Made by a program: the position numbers and the translations under genes. From the NCBI RefSeq assembly GCF_035083965.1, contig NC_089726.1:8499501-8563500 (forward strand): a stretch of DNA of 64,000 nucleotides, in the 5' to 3' direction. Of the stretch, positions 41,316 to 52,595 are shown in pieces (the first letter of the stretch is position 1; each line of letters begins with the position of its first letter). The DNA is from Branchiostoma lanceolatum. Taxonomy: Eukaryota; Chordata; Leptocardii; Amphioxiformes; Branchiostomatidae. Under the pieces are notes generated by a model. The model searched no databases and was not told the DNA's origin. It was given only the letters and a program-made list of their open reading frames with translations.

Positions 41316-44300
41316 ATGGCAGAAATCAAGTCCATGCAGCTCTGTGAGTATTCAGCCATGGTATACGTAACGACTTGTGAACCAGTCCAGTTCCGACGCC
41401 TAGGTAAGGGGAGCATGTAGTTTTCCCATTTATGCAAATGAGTATGTGCGCGAAAGCACAGACAGGCATGTATTTACACATACATTACAGCACTCCTCAA
41501 CCACAGCTGTCATACGTCACTGACATGTACACATCCATGCCCTCTAACGTACATTCGGTCATACCCTTGTTCACTTGTATTCATCCTACCTCATTTTACA
41601 TCACTTTCATGATCATACACCCTTATGCACTTGTATTCATCCTACCTCATTCTGCATCACTCTCGTACACCCTTGTGCACTTGTATTCATCCTGCCTCAT
41701 TCTGCATCACTCTCGTACACCCTTGTGCACTTGTATTCATCCTGCCTCATTCTGCATCACTCTCGTACACCCTTGTGCACTCTCATTCATCCTACCTATA
41801 CCTGATGTACCCTTGTACACCCTTCTTATTCATCCTACTGATTCTCCATCACTCTCCTACACCCTTGTGCACTCTCATTCATCCTACCTATACCTGATGC
41901 ACCCTTGTACACCCTTCTTATTCATCCTACTGTTTCTGCATCACTCTCCTACACCCTTGTGCACTCTCATTCATCCTACCTATACCTGATGCACCCTTGT
42001 ACACCCTTCTTATTCATCCTACTGTTTCTGCATCACTCTCCTACACCCTTGTGCACTCTCATTCATCCTACCTATATCTGATGCACCCTTGTACACCCTT
42101 CTTATTCATCCTACTGATTCTCCATCACCCCGTACACCCTTGTGCACTCTCATTCATCCTACCTATACCTGATGCACCCTTGTACACCCTTCTTATTCAT
42201 CCTACCTCATTCTGCATCACTCTCGTACACCCTTGTGCACTTGTATTCATCCTGCCTCATTCTGCATCACTCTCGTACACCCTTGTGCACTTGTATTCAT
42301 CCTGCCTCATTCTGCACCACTCTCGTACACCCTTGTGCACTCTCATTCATCCTACCTATACCTGATGCACCCTTGTACACCCTTCTTATTCATCCTACTG
42401 ATTCTCCATCACTCTCCTACACCCTTGTGCACTCTCATTCATCCTACCTATACCTGATGCACCCTTGTACACCCTTCTTATTCATCCTACTGTTTCTGCA
42501 TCACTCTCCTACACCCTTGTGCACTCTCATTCATCCTACCTATACCTGATGCACCCTTGTACACCCTTCTTATTCATCCTACTGTTTCTGCATCACTCTC
42601 CTACACCCTTGTGCACTCTCATTCATCCTACCTATATCTGATGCACCCTTGTACACCCTTCTTATTCATCCTACTGTTTCTGCATCACTCTCCTACACCC
42701 TTGTGCACTCTCATTCATCCTACCTATACCTGATGCACCCTTGTACACCCTTCTTATTCATCCTACTGATTCTCCATCACCCCGTACACCCTTGTGCACT
42801 CTCATTCATCCTACCTTTACCTGATGCACCCTTGTACACCCTTCTTATTCTTATTCATCCTACCTCATTCTGCATCACTCTCGTACACCCTTGTGTACTT
42901 GTATTCATCCTGCCTCATTCTGCATCACTCTCGTACACCCTTGTGCACTCTCATTCATCCTACCCGTACCTGATGCACCCTTGTACACCCTCCTTATTCA
43001 TCCTACTGTTTCTGCATAACTCTCGTACACCCTTGTGCACTCTCATTCATCCTACCCGTACCTGATGCACCCTTGTACACCCTCCTTATTCATCCTACTG
43101 ATTCTCCATCACTCTCGTACACCCTTGTGCACTCTCATTCATCCTACCTATACCTGATGCACCCTTGTACACCCTTCTTATTCTTATTCATCCTACCTCA
43201 TTCTGCATCACTCTCGTACACCCTTGTGTACTTGTATTCATCCTGCCTCATTCTGCATCACTCTCGTACACCCTTGTGCACTCTCATTCATCCTACCTAT
43301 ACCTGATGCACCCTTGTACACCCTTCTTATTCATCCTACTGATTCTCCATCACTCTCGTACACCCCTGTGCACTCTCATTCATCCTACCCATACCTGATG
43401 CACCCTTGTACACCCTTAAGCTTCTTATTCATCCTACTGATTCTCCATCACTCTCGTACACCCTTGTGCACTCTCATTCATCCTACCTATACCTGATGCA
43501 CCCTTGTACACCCTCCTTATTCATCCTACTGTTTCTGCATAACTCTCGTACACCCTTGTGCACTCTCATTCATCCTACCTATACCTGATGCACCCTTGTA
43601 CACCCTTAAGCTTCTTATTCATCCTACTGATTCTCCATCACTCTCGTACACCCTTGTGCACTCTCATTCATCCTACCTATACCTGATGCACCCTTGTACA
43701 CCCTTCTTATTCTTATTCATCCTACCTCATTCTGCATCACTCTCGTACACCCTTGTGTACTTGTATTCATCCTGCCTCATTCTGCATCACTCTCGTACAC
43801 CCTTGTGCACTCTCATTCATCCTACCCGTACCTGATGCACCCTTGTACACCCTCCTTATTCATCCTACTGTTTCTGCATAACTCTCGTACACCCTTGTGC
43901 ACTCTCATTCATCCTACCTATACCTGATGCACCCTTGTACACCCTTCTTATTCATCCTACTGTTTCTGCATCACTCTCCTACACCCCTGTGCACTCTCAT
44001 TCATCCTACCTATACCTGATGCACCCTTTTACACCCTTCTTATTCATCCTACTGTTTCTGCATCACTCTCCTACACCCTTGTGCACTCTCATTCATCCTA
44101 CCTATACCTGATGCACCCTTGTACACGATTCTTATTCATCCTACTGATTCTCCATCACTCTCGTACACCCTTGTGCACTCTCATTCATCCTACCTATATC
44201 TGATGCACCCTTGTACACCCTTCTTATGAGAATGCTCTAGGGTGCATCAGACATAGGTAGGATGAATGAGAATGCATCAGGTATGGGTAGGATGAATGAG

Positions 44301-47300
44301 AATGCACCAGGGTGCATCAGATATAGGTAGGATGAATGCGAATGCACAGGGTGCATCAGATATAGGTAGGATGAATGAGAGTGCACAGGGTGCATCAGGT
44401 ATAGGTAGGATGAATGAGAGTGCACAAGGGTGTACGAGAGTGATGGAGAATCAGTAGGATGAATAAGAAGGGTGTACAAGGGTGCATCAGGTATGGGTAG
44501 GATGCATGAGAGTGCACAAGGGTGTACGAGAGTGATGCAGAAACAGTAGGATGAATAAGGAGGGTGTACAAGGGTGCACCAGGTATAGGTAGGATGAATG
44601 AGAGTGCACAAGGGTGTACGAGAGTGATGGAGAGACAGTAGGATGAATAAGAAGGGTGTACAGGGGTGCATCAGGTACGGGTAGGATGAATGAGAGTGCA
44701 CAGGGGTGTAGGAGAGTGATGCAGAAACAGTAGGATGAATAAGAAGGGTGTACAAGGGTGCATCAGGTATAGGTAGGATGAATGAGAGTGCACAAGGGTG
44801 TACGAGAGTGATGCAGAAACAGTAGGATGAATAAGACGGGTGTACAAGGGTGCATCAGGTATAGGTAGGATGAATGAGAGTGCACAAGGGTGTAGGAGAG
44901 TGATGCAGAAACAGTAGGATGAATAAGAAGGGTGTACAAGGGTGCATCAGGTATAGGTAGGATGAATGAGAGTGCACAAGGGTGTAGGAGAGTGATGCAG
45001 AAACAGTAGGATGAATAAGAAGGGTGTACAAGGGTGCACCAGGTACGGGTAGGATGAATGAGAGTGCACAAGGGTGTACGAGAATGATGAAGATACAGTA
45101 GGATGAATAAGAAGGGTGTACAAGGGTGCATCAGGTATAGGTAGGATGAATGAGAGTGCACAAGGGTGTAGGAGAGTGATGCAGAAACAGTAGGATGAAT
45201 AAGAAGGGTGTACAAGGGTGCATCAGGTATAGGTAGGATGAATGAGAGTGCACAAGGGTGTAGGAGAGTGATGCAGAAACAGTAGGATGAATAAGAAGGG
45301 TGTACAAGGGTGCATCAGGTATAGGTAGGATGAATGAGAGTGCACAAGGGTGTACGAGAGTGATGGAGAATCAGTAGGATGAATAAGAAGGGTGTACAAG
45401 GGTGCACCAGGTATGGGTAGGATGCATGAGAGTGCACAAGGGTGTACGGGAGTGATGCAGAAACAGTAGGATGAATAAGGAGGGTGTACAAGGGTGCACC
45501 AGGTATAGGTAGGATGAATGAGAGTGCACAAGGGTGTACGAGAGTGATGGAGAGACAGTAGGATGAATAAGAAGGGTGTACAGGGGTGCATCAGGTACGG
45601 GTAGGATGAATGAGAGTGCACAGGGGTGTAGGAGAGTGATGCAGAAACAGTAGGATGAATAAGAAGGGTGTACAAGGGTGCATCAGGTATAGGTAGGATG
45701 AATGAGAGTGCACAAGGGTGTACGAGAGTGATGCAGAAACAGTAGGATGAATAAGACGGGTGTACAAGGGTGCATCAGGTATAGGTAGGATGAATGAGAG
45801 TGCACAAGGGTGTAGGAGAGTGATGCAGAAACAGTAGGATGAATAAGAAGGGTGTACAAGGGTGCATCAGGTATAGGTAGGATGAATGAGAGTGCACAAG
45901 GGTGTAGGAGAGTGATGCAGAAACAGTAGGATGAATAAGAAGGGTGTACAAGGGTGCATCAGGTATGGGTAGGATGAATGAGAGTGCACAGGGGTGTACG
46001 AGAGTGATGGAGAATCAGTAGGATGAATAAGAAGGGTGTACAAGGGTGCATCAGGTATAGGTAGGATGAATGAGAGTACACAAAGGTGTACGAGAGTTAT
46101 GCAGAAACAGTAGGATGAATAAGGAGGGTGTACAAGGGTGCACCAGGTACGGGTAGGATGAATGAGAGTGCACAAGGGTGTACGAGAGTGATGCAGAATG
46201 AGGCAGGATGAATACAAGTGCACAAGGGTGTACGAGAGTGATGCAGAATGAGGTAGGATGAATAAGAATAAGAAGGGTGTACAAGGGTGCATCAGGTATA
46301 GGTAGGATGAATGAGAGTGCACAAGGGTGTACGAGAGTGATGGAGAATCAGTAGGATGAATAAGAAGGGTGTACAAGGGTGCACCAGGTACGGGTAGGAT
46401 GAATGGAAGTGCACAAGGGTGTACGAGAATGATGAAGATACAGTAGGATGAATAAGAAGGGTGTACAAGGGTGCATCAGGTATAGGTAGGATGAATGAGA
46501 GTGCACAAGGGTGTACGAGAGTGATGGAGAATCAGTAGGATGAATAAGAAGGGTGTACAAGGGTGCATCAGGTATAGGTAGGATGAATGAGAGTGCACAA
46601 GGGTGTAGGAGAGTGATGCAGAAACAGTAGGATGAATAAGAAGGGTGTACAAGGGTGCATCAGGTATAGGTAGGATGAATGAGAGTGCACAAGGGTGTAC
46701 GAGAGTGATGGAGAATCAGTAGGATGAATAAGAAGGGTGTACAAGGGTGCACCAGGTATGGGTAGGATGCATGAGAGTGCACAAGGGTGTACGAGAGTGA
46801 TGCAGAATCAGTAGGATGAATAAGGAGGGTGTACAAGGGTGCACCAGGTATAGGTAGGATGAATGAGAGTGCACAAGGGTGTACGAGAGTGATGGAGAGA
46901 CAGTAGGATGAATAAGAAGGGTGTACAGGGGTGCATCAGGTACGGGTAGGATGAATGAGAGTGCACAGGGGTGTAGGAGAGTGATGCAGAAACAGTAGGA
47001 TGAATAAGAAGGGTGTACAAGGGTGCATCAGGTATAGGTAGGATGAATGAGAGTGCACAAGGGTGTACGAGAGTGATGCAGAAACAGTAGGATGAATAAG
47101 ACGGGTGTACAAGGGTGCATCAGGTATAGGTAGGATGAATGAGAGTGCACAAGGGTGTAGGAGAGTGATGCAGAAACAGTAGGATGAATAAGAAGGGTGT
47201 ACAAGGGTGCATCAGGTATAGGTAGGATGAATGAGAGTGCACAAGGGTGTAGGAGAGTGATGCAGAAACAGTAGGATGAATAAGAAGGGTGTACAAGGGT

Positions 47301-50300
47301 GCATCAGGTATGGGTAGGATGAATGAGAGTGCACAGGGGTGTACGAGAGTGATGGAGAATCAGTAGGATGAATAAGAAGGGTGTACAAGGGTGCATCAGG
47401 TATAGGTAGGATGAATGAGAGTACACAAAGGTGTACGAGAGTTATGCAGAAACAGTAGGATGAATAAGGAGGGTGTACAAGGGTGCACCAGGTACGGGTA
47501 GGATGAATGAGAGTGCACAAGGGTGTACGAGAGTGATGCAGAATGAGGCAGGATGAATACAAGTGCACAAGGGTGTACGAGAGTGATGCAGAATGAGGTA
47601 GGATGAATAAGAATAAGAAGGGTGTACAAGGGTGCATCAGGTATAGGTAGGATGAATGAGAGTGCACAAGGGTGTACGAGAGTGATGGAGAATCAGTAGG
47701 ATGAATAAGAAGGGTGTACAAGGGTGCACCAGGTACGGGTAGGATGAATGGAAGTGCACAAGGGTGTACGAGAATGATGAAGATACAGTAGGATGAATAA
47801 GAAGGGTGTACAAGGGTGCATCAGGTATAGGTAGGATGAATGAGAGTGCACAAGGGTGTACGAGAGTGATGGAGAATCAGTAGGATGAATAAGAAGGGTG
47901 TACAAGGGTGCATCAGGTATAGGTAGGATGAATGAGAGTGCACAAGGGTGTACAAGAGTGATGCAGAATGAGGCAGGATGAATACAAGTGCACAAGGGTG
48001 TACGAGAGTGATGCAGAATGAGGCAGGATGAATACAAGTGCACAAGGGTGTACGAGAGTTATGCAGAAACAGTAGGATAAGAAGGGTGTACAAGGGTGCA
48101 CCAGGTACGGGTAGGATGAATGAGAGTGCACAAGGGTGTACAAGAGTGATGCAGAATGAGGCAGGATGAATACAAGTGCACAAGGGTGTACGAGAGTGAT
48201 GCAGAATGAGGCAGGATGAATACAAGTGCACAAGGGTGTACGAGAGTGATGCAGAATGAGGTAGGATGAATACAAGTGCATAAGGGTGTATGAAAGTGAT
48301 GCAAAATGAGGTAGGATGAATACAAGTGAACAAGGGTATGACCGAATGTACGTTAGAGGGCATGGATGTGTACATGTCAGTGACGTATGACAGCTGTGGT
48401 TGAGGAGTGCTGTAATGTATGTGTAAATACATGCCTGTCTGTGCTTTCGCGCACATACTCATTTGCATAAATGGGAAAACTACATGCTCCCCTTACCGAC
48501 GCCTAACATGCTTTTGATTGATTTACTACGGTTACTCGGTATCGACCTTCGGAAGGCTTTTAAAAATTGTTAACGAATTTTGCCTTTCCATTCAAACCTC
48601 GGGGTTCACGCGGACGTAATAACACTACATCATTGGGTCTAGTAAAGTTGTAATTTTGACTGATACCGAAGTGAACAACGGTGAACTTAGATAACTAAAT
48701 TGATACTACCTCCCTTGCAGACTCCCATGTGGGAAGAATCTACAACGAGCTGAAAGAGGTGAGAGGCAACTAACTGCCTACTTTTGTGTATAACACTCTA
48801 GTCTGTCCATAACTATACACCAAGGGGATTTTTGTCTGGGCAACCTTGTAAACTTTTATCATGACATGACTTCCGCTGCTGTGCTGAAATTGGATATCAG
48901 GAAAGGTCACTGACCTGCAGATCAACAAGGCAACGTGCGTGATATGCTCTCTTGTTGACGCACAGTAAACTCGCCGGAATTCGTTAGAAATAATGTTGAA
49001 CGTAATAGGGCCTTCATGCAAAGAGCTAGTCTCATGATTTTTGACCAAGTGGAGAATAGTCGCTGTGACGTGGCGACGATTGAGTAAAAAAGAGTCTTAG
49101 ATAGTGAAGATTTTCTTTAAACAATAATGCTTGCACTTGGACAAATAGTTGGTAGTAAACTGTTTAGTTGATATCACAGATAAAGCCCATGGTCACTTTT
49201 CAACACCCACAGACCAAGGACAATTGTTTCCGCCCTCTATTAAGCTTATAAGAGGCCACACCCAACAGTATTACTGCCTAGCCTGGGTATCATCCTCCGT
49301 AGTAATTACCACTGGCTAATAAATCTTTTCGTTTGGGTCCACGGTTAGCAAGCGAAAAGATTGAGCCAGCGGTTACTACGGAGGACGGTACCCGGCCCAG
49401 ACTAAGCACTGCCAGCACTGTACGGTACTCTACTAAATGCCACAGAAACCGGACTTTGTACTCTCCAAGCGCAACATGTTTTGCAACAAGAGGTTAGGCT
49501 TCGGCTTGCCGGTGGTCGTCTTTTTATCGGGATTTCTATTTTGTCAGGTTTTCCGCAGCCTGACAAAATAGAAAGCCCGAAAAACGGATAAAATACGTCA
49601 AAAACAAGCCAAAGCTTAACCTCTGCTTGGAGAGTAGTTTACCCGTGTATAACTGCGGCTATCCCTTGCTAGTTGGGTTACGGCGAAACCGGCGACTTGA
49701 AGGTGGAGGACGTCAGTAAGTTCGACAGTCTACACTATCACGGCGTCCAGGCGATGGACGAAGCCATCCAGCGGTTTAACATAGGGTACGTTAAATCCTT
49801 CAGCTATGTTTACAGAACAAACACAATAGTGTACTGTACGTGTACTTTAAATTTGTTTTATAGTCGTATTTGAAGGTGTATCCTTTACCGTAAGTGCTTT
49901 AATTACGACCATGATTGCTCTGGGTGTTGTCCTTTAACGTAAGTTTATATAGATAGATTGAAGTTCCGGTCGCCCCCAAGAAAGCTACATATCTGTGGAA
50001 ATTGGCCCTTACTTTATTACTGATTAGAGCCTTGTCGAGATTGTATAAAGATACAAACAGACAACGGTTGAAATTTCCATGGTTCAGTCAAGGACCTCCT
50101 TAGTTCAGTGCGCCTATATCTATATTTCAACCATACTTGAAAGCTTACATGCAAAAGTTTCAAAGAAAAGTGCATAGAGGCATATTTGGTAGTTGACCTT
50201 CCAACCATCTTATCTCTCTCTCTCATCGGGCTCACAAAACAGCACCCAACGTAGGGGTGTGTGCGCACCCAAAGTAGGTGTGTGTGCGCACCCAAAGTAG

Positions 50301-52595
50301 GTGTGTGCGCATGCATCCAAAGTAGGTGTGTGCGCATGCACCCAAAGTAGGTGTGTTCGCACCCAAAGTGAAGTAGGCGTGTGTGCATCCAAAGTATGTG
50401 TGTGCGCTCCCAACGTACGTCTGTGCGCACCCAAAGTAGGCGTGTGTGAATTCAAAGTAGGTGTGTGCGCACCCAAAGTAGGTGAGTGTTGCTCATTGTA
50501 CCTGTCGGCCACGGTACAGCAAAGACACCCGTGTGTTGGATGTGGGGTCGGGGATCGGCGGACCAGCGCGGTACTTGGCCTGGAAGACGGGATGTCACGT
50601 GACTGCTCTTGAGATTCAGCGTGACCATCACGAGACCGGGGAGGTTCTGACGGCGAGATGTAACCTCAGTGAGAGGGTCCAGCACGTGTGTGGGGACATT
50701 ATGGACATTGACCTGGGTAAGACCCCCATTTCACTAGACGGCGATGGCGCTACGAACTCGCTACGACCTGAATTGGAGTTGTGATCAACCCTTGCCTTCA
50801 TAATCGGAATATCATGCAAAATGTCAAAGTATGACTGAAAAGACGACAAAACACACGAAGCGTAAAAAGATTCGTTTGTAATCTATGAAATTCGTTTAGC
50901 ACTCAAATCTCTCGGTCGCTGCGCGGTCACAGCGAGGTCACCGACCTAGTGGAGAGTAAATACATCAAATGTAAAAGAGCAGAGATCGTATTGTAATTGA
51001 ACTGTAATTTTGATCGGGAAGAACGGATTAATCACCTCGAGGACACTTCTATATAATATTCATGTTTATTTTAACGCTTAGGTCTTAAGTAGCAACACAT
51101 GTTTTAGATTCAATTGTCATTTTTTGTAACAATTTCCTTGAAAATCCCTAAAAGAATCGGCCAACGATGTTTTATCAAGGAGGTTAAAAAACAGGAGAGA
51201 TTTTTTTAACCTCCTTAGTTTTTCAAGGAGTCACAAGGACATTATATGACTTGATTTTATACAGGGCATGGCAGTTACGATTTGGTGACCAGTTGGCTGG
51301 TGTTCTGTCACATACCGGACAAGAAGAAGGCCAGCGAGCGGTGTCTGCAGCACCTCAAGCCGGGAGGCAACATGTGAGTTCTTCGCTGTCACTTACGAAC
51401 ATGTACTGATGGTATGGTGACATAAAAAAACACATAACAGTCAAAATATGTTGGTACTGTCACAGATTCGGGACCTTCCCACGACATTAGTCCTGACCAC
51501 TACCCAACCAAGATCGTTTGGGTTTGGAGTAGCCTGGAATCCACCATATTCTAGCTTCAGTCCGCTCTCAAATAGATTATGACATTTTACCGACTTTTAT
51601 TTGTATCTATAGACTTTTAAAGACTAAAAGGCAACCTCGTCGACCAACTCCCAACCACAGATGACATTGCTTCACGGTCTGGAGAAGGTCGGGAGGCCAT
51701 GCTCGGTTGCAATTGGCACTGATGAAAAATTTATTAATTTGATAGATATGTATAAGCTATAATTTGTGTAAAATTTGTTTGGATCTGTGAGACATGGGGC
51801 ATTTCGGAAAATTCGTGTTTGTTCTTTCCATTAGGCTCGTGGAAGACCTTTTTGCCCTTGGAGACTTATCGGAGGTGTCAGAAGACATTCGGGTCAACTA
51901 CTTCGATCTTCCTAATATCCAGGACTACAGGCAGCAAATAGCGGATGCCGGCTTTGCCAACGTCCAGGTATTTCCGCACGCGCAGTGATCACACATTTGT
52001 GTAGAAACTAGTTAGAAAAGATCGTCGGGAGAGTGCAGGTGAAAATTTATATCAGTGAAAATTCTAAAGACCAAATGTCTGCGTAGATTTGTTTTTTCGT
52101 CGTTCTGCTTCCTTTATATTTTTCACGTTGTGATTTCTCATTTGCGCTGTCCAAAGGCGCTAGCCTGAGTGACATCCTACGTAACTATCGCGGAGTGGTA
52201 GGAAGCGAAAAGAATGAGCCAGTACAGTGGTAAGTAGTACGGTAGGATGGTACACAGGCTACGAAAGAGTGCAGATTAAAAGCACGAGTTGTCGAAGAAA
52301 AAATCCACCTGTAACAGTGAAAAGTTGATCTACAGAAATTCCCAATGCTACTTTTATAAAAATATATATTCCTAATGTCTATTTATGGACACAACAGGTG
52401 GAAGACCTTACAGCGGACTGGAAGGACTACGTCCAGGACCGCCTGAAGGCCTTCATCTCATCCGAGGATCGCTACGTGCGGGTCCACGGCAGACCCACTT
52501 ACCAGGCTCTGCACAACTTCTACAGCTGCATAGTCAGGCTGTTCACTAGCGACCGCGTTGGAGGAGGTCGTATCTCTGCTACCAAACCGACATAA
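41316..52595 (+). CDS. SAM-dependent N-methyltransferase, sarcosine/dimethylglycine type
   Basis: Seven exons: 41316-41343, 48721-48758, 49673-49785, 50520-50716, 51265-51373, 51835-51967, 52398-52595 (TAA), phases consistent, 271 residues. Reads MAEIKSMQLYSHVGRIYNEL, then LHYHGVQAMDEAI, motif I VLDVGSGIGGPARYLA (65-80), CHVTALEIQ (ribose-binding acidic residue), GDIMDIDLG, SYDLVTSWLVFCHIPD, LQHLKPGGNMLVEDLF and a C-terminal WKDYVQDRLKAF. This order matches glycine-betaine-forming sarcosine/dimethylglycine methyltransferases of bacteria, algae and marine invertebrates, so methylation of glycine derivatives to the osmolyte betaine is the likely role, in the cytosol. Substrate is inferred. Exon 1 rests on its ATG, donor CTCT/GTGAGT and phase match only. 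Intron 1 holds a 7.1-kb foldback element; intron 3 a short minisatellite. Confidence 0.85.
41571..44227 (+). repeat. 46/92-bp minisatellite, left arm
   Basis: Basic module about 46 bp (ATTCATCCTACC...TGCATCACTCTCGTACACCCTTGTGCACT). Through most of the arm two diverged modules alternate as a 92-bp dimer, one with CTGATTCTCCATC or CTGTTTCTGCATC, the other with CCTATACCTGATGCACCC. The outermost modules are the monomer type with CCTCATTCTGCATC. Confidence 0.95.
44228..48329 (-). repeat. 46/92-bp minisatellite, right arm, with higher-order repeats
   Basis: Complement of the left-arm modules. A variant ATAAGACGGG occurs at 44831, 45751 and 47096, spaced 920 and 1345 bp. The stretch from about 45200 to 46600 repeats at +1345 bp with very few changes, including identical rare variants (AATAAGAATAAGAAGG, GAGAGTACACAAAGG). 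Confidence 0.9.
49279..49402. mobile_element. Palindromic MITE, copy 5 of the TAGCCTGRGT family
   Basis: TAGCCTGGGTATCATCCTCC, CGTAGTAATTACCACTGGCT, a loop around TTTCGTTTGGGTCC, and the complement ending GGAGGACGGTACCCGGCCCA. In methyltransferase intron 2. Confidence 0.75.
49491..49628. mobile_element. Palindromic MITE of another family
   Basis: AGAGGTTAGGCTTCGGCTTG pairs with CAAGCCAAAGCTTAACCTCT, and inward TTTCTATTTTGTCAGG pairs with CCTGACAAAATAGAAA around TTTTCCGCAG. In methyltransferase intron 2, ending 45 bp before exon 3. Confidence 0.8.
50253..50490. repeat. Short minisatellite before methyltransferase exon 4
   Basis: About ten degenerate ~23-bp units of GTGTGTGCGCACCCAAAGTAG, ending about 30 bp before the acceptor at 50519. 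It alternates purine/pyrimidine TGTGCGCA runs that favour Z-DNA. Confidence 0.85.
51178..51229. repeat. Short perfect hairpin in methyltransferase intron 4
   Basis: AAGGAGGTTAAAAAA and TTTTTTTAACCTCCTT pair over 15 bp around CAGGAGAGA. Confidence 0.75.
52161..52262. mobile_element. Palindromic MITE, copy 6 of the TAGCCTGRGT family
   Basis: TAGCCTGAGTGACATCCTAC at the left and GTAGGATGGTACACAGGCTA type complement at the right, in methyltransferase intron 6. Confidence 0.7.

Larger units (their letters stand above)
41403..48497. mobile_element. 7.1-kb foldback (long-TIR) element built of minisatellite
   Basis: Outer ~165 bp of each end (41403-41570 and 48330-48497) are single-copy inverted repeats, nearly identical. 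Inward, each arm is a minisatellite: plus-strand units CTTATTCATCCTACTG..CACTCTC..ACACCCTTG on the left (to about 44227) and their complement on the right (from about 44228). The left arm is ~2.8 kb, the right ~4.3 kb. No transposase is encoded; the many long frames simply reflect a stop-free repeat in several frames. Eight-bp target duplication plus long TIRs resemble hAT/P/MULE-derived foldbacks such as the FB elements of flies. It lies wholly inside intron 1 of the methyltransferase gene, 59 bp after the exon 1 donor. Confidence 0.85.
41395..48505. repeat. 8-bp target-site duplication around the foldback element
   Basis: GACGCCTA at 41395-41402 directly precedes the left terminus GGTAAGGGGAGCATG, and GACGCCTA at 48498-48505 directly follows the right terminus CATGCTCCCCTTACC. 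The match is exact, which argues for transposition rather than simple inversion. Confidence 0.75.

Noticed and set aside
41432-48468. Many long frames encoding Leu/His/Ser/Thr/Pro-rich repeats on both strands
   Set aside because: They are produced by a stop-free minisatellite whose 92-bp period rotates through the frames; several frames are open at once and there is no start or splice context.
41403-48497. CRISPR-like array or telomeric repeat (CACCCTTGTACACCC)
   Set aside because: Units are contiguous without unique spacers, both strands are used, and the host is a eukaryote; the repeat is not a telomere motif.
50017-50512. His/Thr-rich minus-strand frames
   Set aside because: They come from the TGTGCGCACCCAAAGTAG minisatellite.
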